Positions 19,911 through 31,486 are shown, counted from the first letter of the stretch. The stretch is 64,000 nucleotides of DNA from Bacteroidota bacterium (GCA_947457395.1 CANGVA010000001.1:62001-126000); one strand, 5' to 3'. A program made the numbers and translations. The notes: generated by a model not told the origin, from the letters alone.

Positions 19911-22577
19911 CTATGCATCATAACCAAGGTTAGGAGCCAGCCACCTTTCAATGGTGGATATATCCATACCTTTGCGTTTGGCATAATCTTCTACCTGATC
20001 TTTACTGATTTTGCCTAAACCAAAATACTTACTCTCCGGATGGGCAAAGTAGTAACCGCTTACACTGGCTGCAGGATACATGGCAAAGTTTTCTGTAAGC
20101 ATAATTTCTGCTTTTTCTTCGGCTTGTAATAATTCAAACAATAAGCGTTTCTCTGTATGATCTGGGCAGGCAGGATAGCCGGGAGCAGGCCTGATGCCTG
20201 TATAGCTTTCTTTAATCAAATCTTCGTTGCTCAGCTGTTCATCTTTGGCATAACCCCAGAATTCCTTGCGCACGCGTTCGTGCATTCTTTCAGCAAAGGC
20301 TTCTGCCAGCCTATCAGCTACTGCTTTAATCATAATGCTATGGTAATCATCATGGTCTTTCTCGTATTGGGCCACCAACTTTTCAATACCAATACCTGCT
20401 GTTACGGCAAAGCCTCCCATGAAATCATTTTGTTCAGCTACAAAATCGGCTAAGCAATTGTAGGTTTGTCCTTCAGCTTTTTCGCTTTGCTGACGCAGGA
20501 AATGAAATACTGCTTCACCCTGTTCGGTTTGCAATTGCACATCATCATCGTTTTTGTTGGCCGGCCAAAATCCTATAACAGCTTTTGCTTTCAGTAATTT
20601 TTTAGCAATCACCTCATCCAGCATGGCATTGGCATCTGCAAATAGTTTGCGTGCTTCGGTCCCAATAATTTCATCATCTAAAATTTTTGGATAACGCCCT
20701 GCCAGTTCCCAGGTCATAAAAAATGGTGTCCAATCTATATATACGCGCAATTCTTCCAGCGGATAATCTTCGAATACACGGATGCCGGTAAATGTTGGTT
20801 TTACTATATTTTTTGCTGAAACTTTAGTGGCTGTAGTGCGTGCTTTATCTATACTTACAAAATTCTTTTCACGCTTACGGTTTTTATAATCTTCTCTAAA
20901 CTGCGCGTATTCTACTTTAAGTTGCTGTTGTACTACAGGCCTTTGTTCTTTACTAATCAGGGATTGAGCAACGGGAACACTCTTACTGGCATCCAGCACA
21001 TGCACTACGGGGCCACTATAGTTTGGATCTATTTTAACTGCTGTATGCACCCGCGAAGTTGTGGCTCCACCTATAAGCAGCGGAATATTCATACCCATGC
21101 GTTCCATTTCTTTGGCTACAAAAACCATCTCATCAAGGCTGGGGGTAATAAGTCCGCTCAGGCCAATCACATCTACATTTTCCTGTTTGGCTTTTTCTAA
21201 AATTTTATCTGCCGGCACCATTACCCCTAAATCTATAATCTCAAAACTATTGCAGGCCAATACTACGCCAACAATGTTTTTACCAATATCATGTACATCA
21301 CCTTTTACGGTTGCCAGTAGTATTTTTCCCTGCCCACCGCCTTGCGCTGCTCCGGAAAGTCTTTTTTCTTCTTCTAGATAAGGTGTAAGATAGGCTACTG
21401 CTTTTTTCATTACCCTTGCACTCTTCACTACTTGTGGTAAGAACATTTTTCCCTGACCAAATAAATCACCCACCACATTCATGCCAGCCATTAAGGGGCC
21501 TTCTATTACATGCAAGGGTTTACCGTATTTTTTGCGGGCCTCTTCGGTATCGGTATCAATAAAATCAATGATACCTTTAACCAGTGCATGGCTTAAACGT
21601 TCTTCAACCGTGCCTTTGCGCCATTCTTCATCAACAACTTTTTCTTTACCTTTACCTTTTACTTTTTCGGCATATTCAAGTAAACGCTCTGTGGCATCAT
21701 CCTTCCTGTCAAGCAGCACATCCTCCACATAAGTAAGCAATTCTTTATCTATCTCATCATACACCTCTAGCTGGCTTGGATTTACAATGCCCATATCCAT
21801 ACCATTTTTTATGGCATGATAAAGAAATGCCGAGTGCATGGCCTCACGCACCTTATCATTTCCTCTGAAAGAAAAGGATACATTACTAACACCGCCACTT
21901 ACCTTGGCTCCGGGTAGGTTTTCCTTAATCCATTTGGTGGCATTAAAAAAATCGAGGGCATTTTTTCTGTGCTCCTCCATACCGGTTGCTACCGGAAATA
22001 TATTGGGATCAAATATGATATCGCCTGCAGGGAAATGGACTTTCTGTGTAAGAATTTTATAAGCTCTTTCAGCAATTTCAATACGTCTTTCATAATTATC
22101 GGCCTGTCCTTTTTCATCAAATAACATCACAATTACGGCAGCACCAAATCGCTTAATAATTTTGGCTTCACGTATAAATTCTTCTTCGCCTCCTTTTAAT
22201 GAAATAGAATTAACCACGCATTTACCTTGCACACATTTTAATCCGGCCTCAATGATTTCCCATTTAGAAGAGTCAATCATTACTGGCACACGCGCAATAT
22301 CCGGTTCCGACATTACCAGATTTAAAAAACGAGTCATTGCATCAGCACCATCAATCATACCCTCATCCATGTTCACATCAATAATCTGCGCTCCGCCTTG
22401 TACTTGTTCGCGAGCAACTTCCAATGCCTCTTCATACTGGCCTTCTTTAATAAGACGCAAGAACTTTTTAGAGCCGGTAACATTGGTTCTTTCGCCAACA
22501 TTAATAAAGTTCGACCCTTCAAAAATAGTGAGGGGTTCTAAGCCGGATAAACGGAGTGTATATTCAGTTGTGGTCAT
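19911..22577 (-). CDS. metH: methionine synthase lacking the N-terminal homocysteine-binding domain (pterin-binding, B12-binding and activation domains)
   Basis: [20 protein letters not shown] pterin-binding; [23 protein letters not shown]12-binding; [24 protein letters not shown] activation domain. Confidence 0.95.
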   Translation of the reverse strand: MTTTEYTLRLSGLEPLTIFEGSNFINVGERTNVTGSKKFLRLIKEGQYEEALEVAREQVQGGAQIIDVNMDEGMIDGADAMTRFLNLVMSEPDIARVPVMIDSSKWEIIEAGLKCVQGKCVVNSISLKGGEEEFIREAKIIKRFGAAVIVMLFDEKGQADNYERRIEIAERAYKILTQKVHFPAGDIIFDPNIFPVATGMEEHRKNALDFFNATKWIKENLPGAKVSGGVSNVSFSFRGNDKVREAMHSAFLYHAIKNGMDMGIVNPSQLEVYDEIDKELLTYVEDVLLDRKDDATERLLEYAEKVKGKGKEKVVDEEWRKGTVEERLSHALVKGIIDFIDTDTEEARKKYGKPLHVIEGPLMAGMNVVGDLFGQGKMFLPQVVKSARVMKKAVAYLTPYLEEEKRLSGAAQGGGQGKILLATVKGDVHDIGKNIVGVVLACNSFEIIDLGVMVPADKILEKAKQENVDVIGLSGLITPSLDEMVFVAKEMERMGMNIPLLIGGATTSRVHTAVKIDPNYSGPVVHVLDASKSVPVAQSLISKEQRPVVQQQLKVEYAQFREDYKNRKREKNFVSIDKARTTATKVSAKNIVKPTFTGIRVFEDYPLEELRVYIDWTPFFMTWELAGRYPKILDDEIIGTEARKLFADANAMLDEVIAKKLLKAKAVIGFWPANKNDDDVQLQTEQGEAVFHFLRQQSEKAEGQTYNCLADFVAEQNDFMGGFAVTAGIGIEKLVAQYEKDHDDYHSIMIKAVADRLAEAFAERMHERVRKEFWGYAKDEQLSNEDLIKESYTGIRPAPGYPACPDHTEKRLLFELLQAEEKAEIMLTENFAMYPAASVSGYYFAHPESKYFGLGKISKDQVEDYAKRKGMDISTIERWLAPNLGYDA

Positions 22578-22781
22578 GTATGCCTAACAAAATCGCGGCA
22601 AGATAACAAAACCCAGCAAGAGTGCATAGCAGCAGGACCTATTCCTGTAATTATTTAAAGCCTACACAATATATGTGATTGTGATAAGTACCCAAAGGTT
22701 AATTAACATAAGGGTTTAGGGCTTCTCTGCCTTTTTTGTTTAAGACTGCTCAAACAAGTTTCAGGTTGTTTTTAGCGTCTG

Positions 22782-23813
22782 TTAAGCAATTCCTGTTTGC
22801 CAGCCTTTGTTTTTAAGGTAATGCAGCTTACCGGAAGCTACCTCCAGCGGTGACTCAAAGTTATTGGTATATAGCCCGCCCGTGCCCAGGCCCTGTGGTA
22901 AAGGATTTTGTTTAGATGATACCCATTGGGCAATAATGTTTAAACCAATGGCAGATTCTAAAGCAGACGTTGCCCACCAGCCCAAACCCAGTTTTTGAGC
23001 CAGATTAACCCAGGCATCAGCTGCCTGCAAGCCGCCAATCAAAGTTGGTTTCAATATTAAATAAGCAGGTTGGGTTTGCTTAAGCAACTTTTCTCCTTCG
23101 ATAATGGAAAGACCAATTAGCTCCTCGTCTAATGCCACAGGAATGTTTGATTTTTTTACCACTTCTTGCATTAATTCTGTTTGTCCGGGTTTAATGGGCT
23201 GCTCAATGGAGTGAATGTCAAATCGTGACAAGTCCTTTATTTTTTCAACGGCATCATCGGCATTAAATGCACCGTTTGCATCCAAACGAATCTCTATGGT
23301 AAACGCTCCAAACTTAGATCGAAATTTTTCGAGCATGCGGCACTCTTCATCAAAATCAAGTGCGCCAATTTTAAATTTAATACAATCAAAGCCGGCTTCA
23401 ATCTTCTCATATGCCTGCAGCAACATGGCTTCTGCATCATCCATCCAAACAAGGCCGTTAATGGGTATGGGAGTGCCTCTATAAAATGTATTTTGTGAAT
23501 AGCAGAAAGATTCTTCTTGTTTGATGCCCATTAAAGCAGATTCAAATGCAAAACGCAAAGCAGGATAATCTGTAAGAGGCAATAATTCAGCTGGCGCCCC
23601 ATCATTTATGAGGTTACAACACAATTGTAATTGTTTTTCAAATTCATTATTGTCATCAATACTTAAACCCGGCAGTGGCGAAGCTTCTCCGTATGCGGTT
23701 TTACTGCCTTGGGTTAAAACCACAATCCATGCAGTATGCGTTTGCATTTCACCTCTTGAAGTGCGGGCAGGTTTTTTAAACTGCAGCAAATGTTTAAAAT
23801 AGCGTGCCTGCAT
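22782..23813 (-). CDS. menC: o-succinylbenzoate synthase
   Basis: Enolase superfamily: CIKFKIGALDFDEEC, IRLDANGAF, SIEQPIKPGQ, ALDEELIG; adjacent to menA. Confidence 0.88.
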   Translation of the reverse strand: MQARYFKHLLQFKKPARTSRGEMQTHTAWIVVLTQGSKTAYGEASPLPGLSIDDNNEFEKQLQLCCNLINDGAPAELLPLTDYPALRFAFESALMGIKQEESFCYSQNTFYRGTPIPINGLVWMDDAEAMLLQAYEKIEAGFDCIKFKIGALDFDEECRMLEKFRSKFGAFTIEIRLDANGAFNADDAVEKIKDLSRFDIHSIEQPIKPGQTELMQEVVKKSNIPVALDEELIGLSIIEGEKLLKQTQPAYLILKPTLIGGLQAADAWVNLAQKLGLGWWATSALESAIGLNIIAQWVSSKQNPLPQGLGTGGLYTNNFESPLEVASGKLHYLKNKGWQTGIA

Positions 23814-23815
23814 AC

Positions 23816-24772
23816 TTAATTTACCAATTGAATGGCTTGCACAAGCTGAAAAGCTTTTATTAGCGCAAGCGAAGAATAGAAAGCAGCAGCTAGCATCAGT
23901 ATTGCCAGGGAAAGCTGTTTAAGAAAACCATTATAAGCTGCTGAGGGTGCGGTTTGCCATAAACTTATGGCATGCTGCAACAGCATGCTTGCAGGAATAA
24001 GCAATAGGGCATGGGGCCAGTAAAATTTTAATCGGAAATAAAAAAGCCAGCAAATTGTTGCCGCTACTAATAATAGTATGTGGTATATTTTTGCAGCACG
24101 CACACCCCACATAACGGGTAAGGTAAATTTACCGCAGTTCTTATCATTTTCAATATCGCGAATATTATTAACGTTTAGTACACCTGCGCAAAGTAATCCC
24201 ATTGCAGTAGCAGGTAGCAATACCTGCCAGTTTACAGCCCAGTTAAAACGTATACCTGTATTTAACAAAAACGTACCCAATACTGCAACCGGACCAAAGA
24301 ATATAAATACAAACACATCACCCAGTCCCGCATAACCGTAAGCATTTTTGCCTATTGTATATTTTATGGCAGATGCTATGGCAGCCAGACCCAATGTAAA
24401 AAATGCAACAAAAGCATAATTTATTTCACCCTTAGTAGCCACCCAAAGCAATACTATTCCGGAGCAGAGGCTAAACAGCACGAAAAAAACAACCATACGC
24501 AGCATGGCAGCAGGTTTAATTACACCGCTTTGCAGTGCACGCGTGTTACCAATGCGGTTATCATTATCGGTGCCTTTCATAAAATCTCCGTAATCGTTTG
24601 CCAGATTGGAAAGTATTTGAAGGCTGACGGCCGTAATCCAGCATAAAAAAGTAATAAACAGGTTGGCACTGTAAAAGGTATCGGCTAGGGCAAGTCCTGT
24701 TAATACGGATGCAGTAGCCAGCGGCAGTGTTCTGAGCCGGAAAGCTGAAATCCAATTTTTGATGTGTGCCAT
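23816..24772 (-). CDS. menA: 1,4-dihydroxy-2-naphthoate polyprenyltransferase
   Basis: ANDYGDFMKGTDND...; NNIRDIENDKNCGKFTLPV. Confidence 0.93.
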   Translation of the reverse strand: MAHIKNWISAFRLRTLPLATASVLTGLALADTFYSANLFITFLCWITAVSLQILSNLANDYGDFMKGTDNDNRIGNTRALQSGVIKPAAMLRMVVFFVLFSLCSGIVLLWVATKGEINYAFVAFFTLGLAAIASAIKYTIGKNAYGYAGLGDVFVFIFFGPVAVLGTFLLNTGIRFNWAVNWQVLLPATAMGLLCAGVLNVNNIRDIENDKNCGKFTLPVMWGVRAAKIYHILLLVAATICWLFYFRLKFYWPHALLLIPASMLLQHAISLWQTAPSAAYNGFLKQLSLAILMLAAAFYSSLALIKAFQLVQAIQLVN

Positions 24773-24799
24773 GTTTGTGGCGAAAGTACAGAAAAGGGA

Positions 24800-26074
24800 T
24801 TAGTTTTTGAGCCAGGCCTCGGGATCAAGCTTTTGGCTCATATTCCATATTTCAAGATGCACTTCGGTTACATCTTCTTCTTCGTTGGTAAGCACAGTTC
24901 CTATAGCTTCACGTGTATCAACCTCTTGGCCTTCCTTCACATTTACAGAAGATAGTTTTGCATAGGCGGTAAAATATTTTCCATGACTGATGAGCACAAT
25001 TTTGCCCATACCCGGAATAGAGAAAATGGATTTTACCTTACCTTTAAATACGGCACGCACAATTGCCCCAGGTTGGGTAGAAATATCTACTCCGTTATTA
25101 TTTATCATTACACCCTTTAGAGAAGGGTGCGCATGGGTTCCGAATTGTTCTGAAATATAGCCCTTTTCAACAGGCCAGGGCAGGCTATTTCGGTTACTTT
25201 CAAAGTCGTTGGATAGTTTAAGAGCCTCCGGTGTAAGGTACATCTCTTTTGACGCTGTTTTAGGAACTTCTTTTTTAACTGCACCTGCCGTTTCCTCTTT
25301 TTTGCGTGCTTCCTCCTCACGCCTACGTGCCAGTTCTATTTCGCGGGCAATTAAATCGCCAATGGCTTTATTTAATTTTCTTGCAGACTTCTCATTTTCG
25401 GCAAGAATTTTTCGTAACTCACCCTCGCGTACTTTAAGTTTAGCCAATACCTGACTCTCTTCCTGTTTGTCTTTTTCCAGTTCTTTCTTCTCTTCTTCTT
25501 TCAGCCCTAAAATGGCCATTTTCTCATTTTTAATGGCTATCATTTTTGTGAGCTCTGCCACAATTAGCTGTTGGGTTTGTAAAATTACCTTAGCCTGATT
25601 TTTTCTGTAATCGCTGTATTGATTTAAGTACTCAATACGTTTGAGTGCCTGATTAAAACTTCTGGCAGAGAATACAAACAACATCTTATCATATACATTA
25701 CGTGTTTTATACGAGGCCCTGATGCTTTTGGCATACTCCTCTTTTAACCTTACCATATCTCGTTTCAACGAATCGAGTACGCCCTGCTGTTCAATAATTT
25801 GCAGCGAAACCACACGCAGCTGCTCTTGCACATTATTAATGATTTTTTCGCGTGTGCGAATCTGGTTATTAATTGTTTTTAGCTGCGAAAGTGTGGTTTT
25901 TTGGCGCGTACGGGTTTCTTCTAAAACCTTTTTGGTTTCTTTAATTTTTTCGGTTAACTCCTTGCGCTTATTTTCAAGCTCCTTACGCTGTTGCTGGATA
26001 TTCTGGCTGGCTGCAGAGAGTGATACTATCAGCAGTAATGCAAGTATAGAATATGGTAAACGAATTAAACCCAA
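24800..26074 (-). CDS. murein hydrolase activator, coiled-coil plus M23 peptidase (EnvC-like)
   Basis: Long coiled coil then LytM domain (WPVEKGYISEQFGTHAHPSLKGVMINNNGVDIS...). TTG start at 26074 would give signal peptide MGLIRLPYSILALLLIVSLSAASQ; ORF-track start is 26194. Confidence 0.85.
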   Translation of the reverse strand: MGLIRLPYSILALLLIVSLSAASQNIQQQRKELENKRKELTEKIKETKKVLEETRTRQKTTLSQLKTINNQIRTREKIINNVQEQLRVVSLQIIEQQGVLDSLKRDMVRLKEEYAKSIRASYKTRNVYDKMLFVFSARSFNQALKRIEYLNQYSDYRKNQAKVILQTQQLIVAELTKMIAIKNEKMAILGLKEEEKKELEKDKQEESQVLAKLKVREGELRKILAENEKSARKLNKAIGDLIAREIELARRREEEARKKEETAGAVKKEVPKTASKEMYLTPEALKLSNDFESNRNSLPWPVEKGYISEQFGTHAHPSLKGVMINNNGVDISTQPGAIVRAVFKGKVKSIFSIPGMGKIVLISHGKYFTAYAKLSSVNVKEGQEVDTREAIGTVLTNEEEDVTEVHLEIWNMSQKLDPEAWLKN

Positions 26075-26233
26075 TATGTATTGATTAACTCCTGCAAAAT
26101 TGCTTACTGTACCAATATCTTGCCTGATTTTTTCTGCCGATATGTTGATAAGGTAGCTCTTATTGCACATACAGCATACATGATTACCAGGCATGAATTT
26201 ATTAAGTAGGGTAATGATGATTAAGCATTACCT

Positions 26234-27031
26234 TTAGTGTCTTACCACTTCAAACGTTTTGGGTATACTAAACATCAGCTCCTTCTTCTTTTCAAACACA
26301 AGCGCATCAGTTTCCATTACGCACTGTATAGTTTTTTCTGCTTGTATGCGGATGTTCCATTTGGTAGGGAAGGCTGAAAGCTCATGCAAAACAGGGTTGC
26401 TGTAGTCAATAATTATTTCCTTTTCGCCATTTCTTTCCCAGATTCTAGTTTGAACAGGCTTTAGTGATTTGCTGTCATAAGCTACGGCTTGTGCTCTGTT
26501 TTCAGCTAGAGGTTGGGTGATGGTGATACGCAGCATGGCGGTATCGGCAATACTACCAATGGTATCATGGTTATACAAGGCATTGCCTGCAATCAGGCTT
26601 TGTAGCTGCTTAAAGGTTAAGGGTATTTGCGTGATGCCTTGCAGATAATCATACCCCGTAATGATGGCTTTGCGATGAAGTAGATCCAACAATACAACAG
26701 AGTCTGGCGTTGCAAGTACACGGGCTACGTTTACTCCTAATATAGCTGAAATAGAAAAATATACATACCTGTTTCTTTCCATGGTGATGATTGCATCTAA
26801 CTCCTGCTGCTGCTCACCGTTTGAATAAATTAGCTTGCTTTTGCATTGATAAAATTCAAAAACATTCTCATTATCTTGAATGTTTTTTAACAGGGAAAGT
26901 AATTCATTTTTTCCCGTTGAGGTGATATGTGCTGCAGGTATCTTCTGTGCAGTTTTTTTAGTAAAGGCACAGCTGACTGAAAGCAAAATAATTAGCACTG
27001 CGGATACACATATTAGTTGCTTATTCCACAT
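26234..27031 (-). CDS. DUF4292 lipoprotein (LolA/LolB-like fold family)
   Basis: Lipobox VSCAFTKK; position in conserved TPR-DUF4292-M23 order; overlaps upstream TPR gene by 11 nt. Confidence 0.78.
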   Translation of the reverse strand: MWNKQLICVSAVLIILLSVSCAFTKKTAQKIPAAHITSTGKNELLSLLKNIQDNENVFEFYQCKSKLIYSNGEQQQELDAIITMERNRYVYFSISAILGVNVARVLATPDSVVLLDLLHRKAIITGYDYLQGITQIPLTFKQLQSLIAGNALYNHDTIGSIADTAMLRITITQPLAENRAQAVAYDSKSLKPVQTRIWERNGEKEIIIDYSNPVLHELSAFPTKWNIRIQAEKTIQCVMETDALVFEKKKELMFSIPKTFEVVRH

Positions 27032-28727
27032 ACTTTTTTTCCGTTATTTTTCTATCCAGCATTTCATTTTCTGAGCCAAGTTCTTTGGCTTTGTTCCAGT
27101 ACTCAAGGGCTTTTTCTGATTTGTTTAGTTTAAACATTACATCGCCCATATGTTCCACTACTTCTGCGCTGTTTGGTGAGACAGCCAGTGATTTTTCTAT
27201 GTATTCTTTTGCCAACTCATATCTCTTTTGTTGAAACAAGATCCAGCCGTATGTGTCAAGATAGGAGGAGTTGCCCGGATCAAGGTCAAGGCTGCGTTTA
27301 GACATTTCTTCGGCTTTTTCCAGTTGCGTTTTGCCGAGACTCAGGAAATAGGCATAATTATTTAATGCATAGGCATTGTTTTTATCAATTGTTAGTGCTT
27401 TCTCATAAGCTGCATAGCAAGCCGAATCATTTTTAAGGTAATGATTGGCATCCCCCAGATTGGAGTATAATTGTATAAGAACCTCGTCATTCCCTTCGGC
27501 AAGCTCTACGCCTTTAGTGGCACTTTTAACGGCTTTTTCATATTCCTTTAGTTGCAGACTGGCAATGGTATGATAGGCATAAAAAAGTACTTCCATCGGA
27601 AAATACTCAATAGCTCTTTCGCAATCTGCCTGAAGCATTTTGTTATCGCGCATCTCGCCACTGCAGTAAATTATTTGCTGCCATGCAACCAATGTGTTGG
27701 GCTCCAGTTCAACTGCGCGCTCATATTTGGATCTGGCCTCCTTAAAGAGTTTATCTTGCACATATAAATCTCCCAGAACCATGTAGGCCGTTGCTTCCTG
27801 AGGATTGCCTTTTACAAAAGCATCAGCAAGTTCATAGCATTTTAACCTGTGACCATCCATTTTTGCATTGGCTATAATGTTCACCAATATTGCCAACTTT
27901 GTTTTTACTTCTACATTGGATGATTGCATACCCAGTAAGGTATGCTTGTACCAGCTTGCCTCATCATTTTTGCTATTATAATAATCTGCATAGGCAAAAT
28001 GCGCATAACCGTTTCCGGGTTCCAGTTCAAGTATTTTATCATATAGCTTAAGTGCTTCTGTAGGTTTGTTGCTGTTCATAAATAAGTCGGCAAGCATACC
28101 CAGATAACGTGTTTCATTAGGCTTGAGTGCAATCAGCTTTTGTACTTCCTTAATGGCTTTAGCTATTTTATTCTGAGCCATGTAAATCTGCTCCTTTTGC
28201 CTAATTATTTCCTCGTTTACACCAATAACTTTCTCTAATCTGTCAAGCGTTTTAATGGCTGCATGATAGTCGCGACCTCTGGCAAATAAATAAGCCGCTT
28301 CAGTTAAATGTCCGGCTTCATTTTCTCGTTTACTCAAAAGCAGGTGTTGCTTGCCTGCTTCTGTGTATTTTTTTCTTGCCTGATAAATTTCGGCTAGCAA
28401 CAGTTGATACCAGATGTTTAGCCCATCTAGTTTAATTGCCTTTTGTGCATACATTTCTGCATCAATAAGAAGCCCTTTGGAGTAGTATACATCAGCCAGC
28501 ATATAATATACTGCAGATTTTGTTTCATCAATATAAAGGCATGCTTTAAATTGATTGATAGCCTCATCATAATTCCCTAGTATTTTTTCTTTATTACCAT
28601 TAAAGAAAGCAGCATCAAACTGCATTTGTTGCAGTTCGCTTAGTGCTTGTTTTTTTTGCCCCATAGCTTGCGGCAGCCTCGTCAGGCAGGCAATAATGAG
28701 GAAAATATAGAAGGCAGAATATTTCAA
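27021..28727 (-). CDS. secreted tetratricopeptide repeat protein
   Basis: Signal peptide; many TPR units (e.g. ALKLYDKILELEPGNGYAHFAYADYY). Confidence 0.9.
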   Translation of the reverse strand: MKYSAFYIFLIIACLTRLPQAMGQKKQALSELQQMQFDAAFFNGNKEKILGNYDEAINQFKACLYIDETKSAVYYMLADVYYSKGLLIDAEMYAQKAIKLDGLNIWYQLLLAEIYQARKKYTEAGKQHLLLSKRENEAGHLTEAAYLFARGRDYHAAIKTLDRLEKVIGVNEEIIRQKEQIYMAQNKIAKAIKEVQKLIALKPNETRYLGMLADLFMNSNKPTEALKLYDKILELEPGNGYAHFAYADYYNSKNDEASWYKHTLLGMQSSNVEVKTKLAILVNIIANAKMDGHRLKCYELADAFVKGNPQEATAYMVLGDLYVQDKLFKEARSKYERAVELEPNTLVAWQQIIYCSGEMRDNKMLQADCERAIEYFPMEVLFYAYHTIASLQLKEYEKAVKSATKGVELAEGNDEVLIQLYSNLGDANHYLKNDSACYAAYEKALTIDKNNAYALNNYAYFLSLGKTQLEKAEEMSKRSLDLDPGNSSYLDTYGWILFQQKRYELAKEYIEKSLAVSPNSAEVVEHMGDVMFKLNKSEKALEYWNKAKELGSENEMLDRKITEKKYVE

Positions 28728-28729
28728 TT

Positions 28730-29743
28730 TCAGGAAATCACTGTTGTAAAATCACCAATGCTCAGGTCTTTGGCTTCACCATGGTATTCAACGTTATTAC
28801 CTATCATGGCATTGTCTATTACTGCATTTTTAATGGTGCTGTTGTTTTGTACAATACAATTCCCAACTACAGCGTTTTCAATAACACATCCGTCACCGAT
28901 GGATGCAAATGGTCCAACCACAGCACGCGTAATTTTTACATTTTTACCTATAAATGATGGTTGAATAATAGTTGCTTGATTTAGCACTGCGCTATCGTCA
29001 ACCATTTTAACCCCGTCATTATGCATATGGTGTAAAATACGACCGTTGGTATATACAGTTGAGTTTTTATTTCCGCAATCCAGCCATTCCTGAACTTTGC
29101 CTGGTTCAAATTTCAGGCCTTTTTGCTTCATATTTTCAAGTGCGTTGGTTAGCTGATACTCGCCTTTCTCCATAATTTTATGATCGAGCAGGTATTGTAA
29201 CTCATTGCGCAGATTGGCGCCATCTTTGAAATAATATATACCAATAATGGCCAAATCACTTACAAAGGTTTGAGGCTTTTCTACAAAGTCAGTAATGATG
29301 CCATTTTCGTCAAGTTTTACAACGCCAAACTGACGCGGGTCTTCAATTTGCTGAACCCAAATGATGCCATCTTTATTTCGGTCAAGTTTAAACCCGGCTT
29401 TAAACAACGTATCGGCAAACACTACCAGCACATTACCATCAAGCGATTCTTTGGCGCACATAATAGCATGGGCTGTACCAAGTGCCTCATGCTGATAGTA
29501 GATGCTGCCTTTGGCTCCTAGTTTTTCAGCAACGGCAATAAGGCTTTGCTCAACTGCTTTACCAAAACTTGGATGTATGATATAGGCAACTTCTTCAATG
29601 CCTTCTCCGCAAACCTCTTCTAGGTCCTCTATGATTTTTTGAACAATAGGTTTTCCTGCAACGGGAATCAACGGCTTGGGAATGGTAAGGGTATGCGGCC
29701 TCATTCTTTTTCCCATACCGGCCATGGGTACGATTATCTTCAT
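28730..29743 (-). CDS. sugar-phosphate nucleotidyltransferase with hexapeptide-repeat C-terminus
   Basis: MKIIVPMAGMGKRMRPHTLTIPKPLIPVAGKPIVQ; C-term left-handed beta helix. Confidence 0.92.
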   Translation of the reverse strand: MKIIVPMAGMGKRMRPHTLTIPKPLIPVAGKPIVQKIIEDLEEVCGEGIEEVAYIIHPSFGKAVEQSLIAVAEKLGAKGSIYYQHEALGTAHAIMCAKESLDGNVLVVFADTLFKAGFKLDRNKDGIIWVQQIEDPRQFGVVKLDENGIITDFVEKPQTFVSDLAIIGIYYFKDGANLRNELQYLLDHKIMEKGEYQLTNALENMKQKGLKFEPGKVQEWLDCGNKNSTVYTNGRILHHMHNDGVKMVDDSAVLNQATIIQPSFIGKNVKITRAVVGPFASIGDGCVIENAVVGNCIVQNNSTIKNAVIDNAMIGNNVEYHGEAKDLSIGDFTTVIS

Positions 29744-29793
29744 TTTTCTTTGCTTCTTATTCTTAGTATAGCCATATAAATAGCCTTTGTTTT

Positions 29794-30225
29794 TTATTTG
29801 CCGGTGCTTCCGTAACCACCTGCTCCACGGCTGGTCTCAGAAAGCACATCCGTTTTATTCCAAACTACACTGACATGTGCTGACACGATCATTTGTGCAA
29901 TGCGTTCACCGTTTGTAACAATAAAATCATCCTCACCATGGTTAATCAGCAGCACCTTTATCTCGCCTCTATAATCGGCATCAATGGTTCCCGGTGCGTT
30001 GAGCACCGTAATGCCATGTTTTAGCGCCAGTCCGCTTCTTGGCCTTATTTGGGCCTCAAATCCAACAGGCAGCTCAATAAATAAACCTGTTGGTATAAGG
30101 GCTCTTTTGCCGGGTTTAATTAATACGGACTCAGCAATAAAAGCCCTCAAATCCATTCCTGCAGCATGAGCTGTTTCATAGGCTGGCAACGCATGGTCTG
30201 ACTTATTGATGATGCTTATTTGCAT
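29794..30225 (-). CDS. dut: dUTP diphosphatase
   Basis: [54 protein letters not shown]; start MQIS at 30225. Confidence 0.97.
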   Translation of the reverse strand: MQISIINKSDHALPAYETAHAAGMDLRAFIAESVLIKPGKRALIPTGLFIELPVGFEAQIRPRSGLALKHGITVLNAPGTIDADYRGEIKVLLINHGEDDFIVTNGERIAQMIVSAHVSVVWNKTDVLSETSRGAGGYGSTGK

Positions 30226-30406
30226 AGGAATAACCAAGCGAAAATAGGTTTTTTATTTAAATATTCTTGAGGTTGTCCAAAACAAAGCAGGTACTTGCCT
30301 ATTAAGGAATAAATGCATCGTCCATGTAATTTTGATTTGATTCAGCTTTTCAAACAACAAAATTTAATCTGTTTCATATAAATTTGTGAAGCTAATCACT
30401 TAATAT

Positions 30407-31426
30407 ATGAAAAAACTACTTACTACTATTTTATCACTAGCGCTTTTCACTCATGCTTTTGCTCAAATTCAAATTATACGTACAGATTTCGGAGACACAG
30501 GTGATAAGATTTATATGGGAGGCCGAACAGCATTTGCAGCCCCGCTTTCTGCCGGTCAGGGTGGAGCAAACAGAACATGGGATTTTAGCTCTTTGAAACC
30601 CGAATACTTTGATAGCACTACATTTATATCTGCCACTGGCCTTCCTAATTCACCTGAGGAGGCTACGCATGGTATTATAACAGGAGAAGATACCGCATAT
30701 TTTATTGTTACTAACGATGCCGTTACCACCATAATTCAGCCTGAGGAATTACCAGGTTTTGAAGGTAAACTTAGGGTACTGGCATTCCCTCTGGATTATC
30801 TCGATTCATTTAGCGATACGGTTAAAATAGCCATTTATGGAACACCTGCTGATTTTGGAATACCGTTTCCAGCTGATTCGGTTCGAATTATTGGTAATGT
30901 GATTTCAGAAAGTGTGGCTGATGGCTATGGCACTTTAAAAACACCTACTGATAATTATCAGGTGCTGCGTGTTAAGTCCGAAATTAGAACCAACGTAGCC
31001 ATCGGGTTTAAACTGTTAGGCAACTGGAATACTTTCGGCAATCAGATTGATACTGTAAAAACCGTTTCTTGGTATGCAAAAAATGGTATTAATGCCATTG
31101 CAACGGCTACGCTTGATTCTACTGGTTTTATAAGTGATTTTGAATGGCAGGTTGATTCTATTTATGAAATTATACCTACTGGAATATCTGCAGTGTTAGG
31201 CAATGTGGTAGATTTAAATATATATCCAAATCCTGCATCATCTATTCTTAATATTGAAATGGCTGATTTGGTAAAAGAAGGTGTAATACTTGATTTGAAC
31301 GGAAGAGAAGTAATGCAATTTACCGGCAACACCGTTAATGTAGCACAGCTGGACAATGGTTTGTATCAGGTATTAATAAAAACAGAGAACGGATTAGGTC
31401 ATAAACGGTTACTGGTACAACATTAA
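30407..31426 (+). CDS. T9SS type A sorting domain-containing secreted protein
   Basis: Signal peptide; C-terminal LNIYPNPASSILNIEM...LDNGLYQVLIKTENGLGHKRLLVQH. Confidence 0.9.
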   Translation: MKKLLTTILSLALFTHAFAQIQIIRTDFGDTGDKIYMGGRTAFAAPLSAGQGGANRTWDFSSLKPEYFDSTTFISATGLPNSPEEATHGIITGEDTAYFIVTNDAVTTIIQPEELPGFEGKLRVLAFPLDYLDSFSDTVKIAIYGTPADFGIPFPADSVRIIGNVISESVADGYGTLKTPTDNYQVLRVKSEIRTNVAIGFKLLGNWNTFGNQIDTVKTVSWYAKNGINAIATATLDSTGFISDFEWQVDSIYEIIPTGISAVLGNVVDLNIYPNPASSILNIEMADLVKEGVILDLNGREVMQFTGNTVNVAQLDNGLYQVLIKTENGLGHKRLLVQH

Positions 31427-31434
31427 TGAATTAT

Positions 31435-31462
31435 AAAAAAGGGCTCACAAGAGCCCTTTTTT
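31435..31462. terminator. bidirectional rho-independent terminator between convergent genes
   Basis: AAAAAAGGGCTC-ACAA-GAGCCCTTTTTT perfect inverted repeat. Confidence 0.92.
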
Positions 31463-31486
31463 ATTGAATAAACTTGATTGTAAAAG

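Noticed and set aside
22578-22781. Possible cobalamin or SAM riboswitch upstream of metH
   Set aside because: No B12-box or SAM-I core motif recognised by eye on the minus strand; an Infernal search would be decisive.
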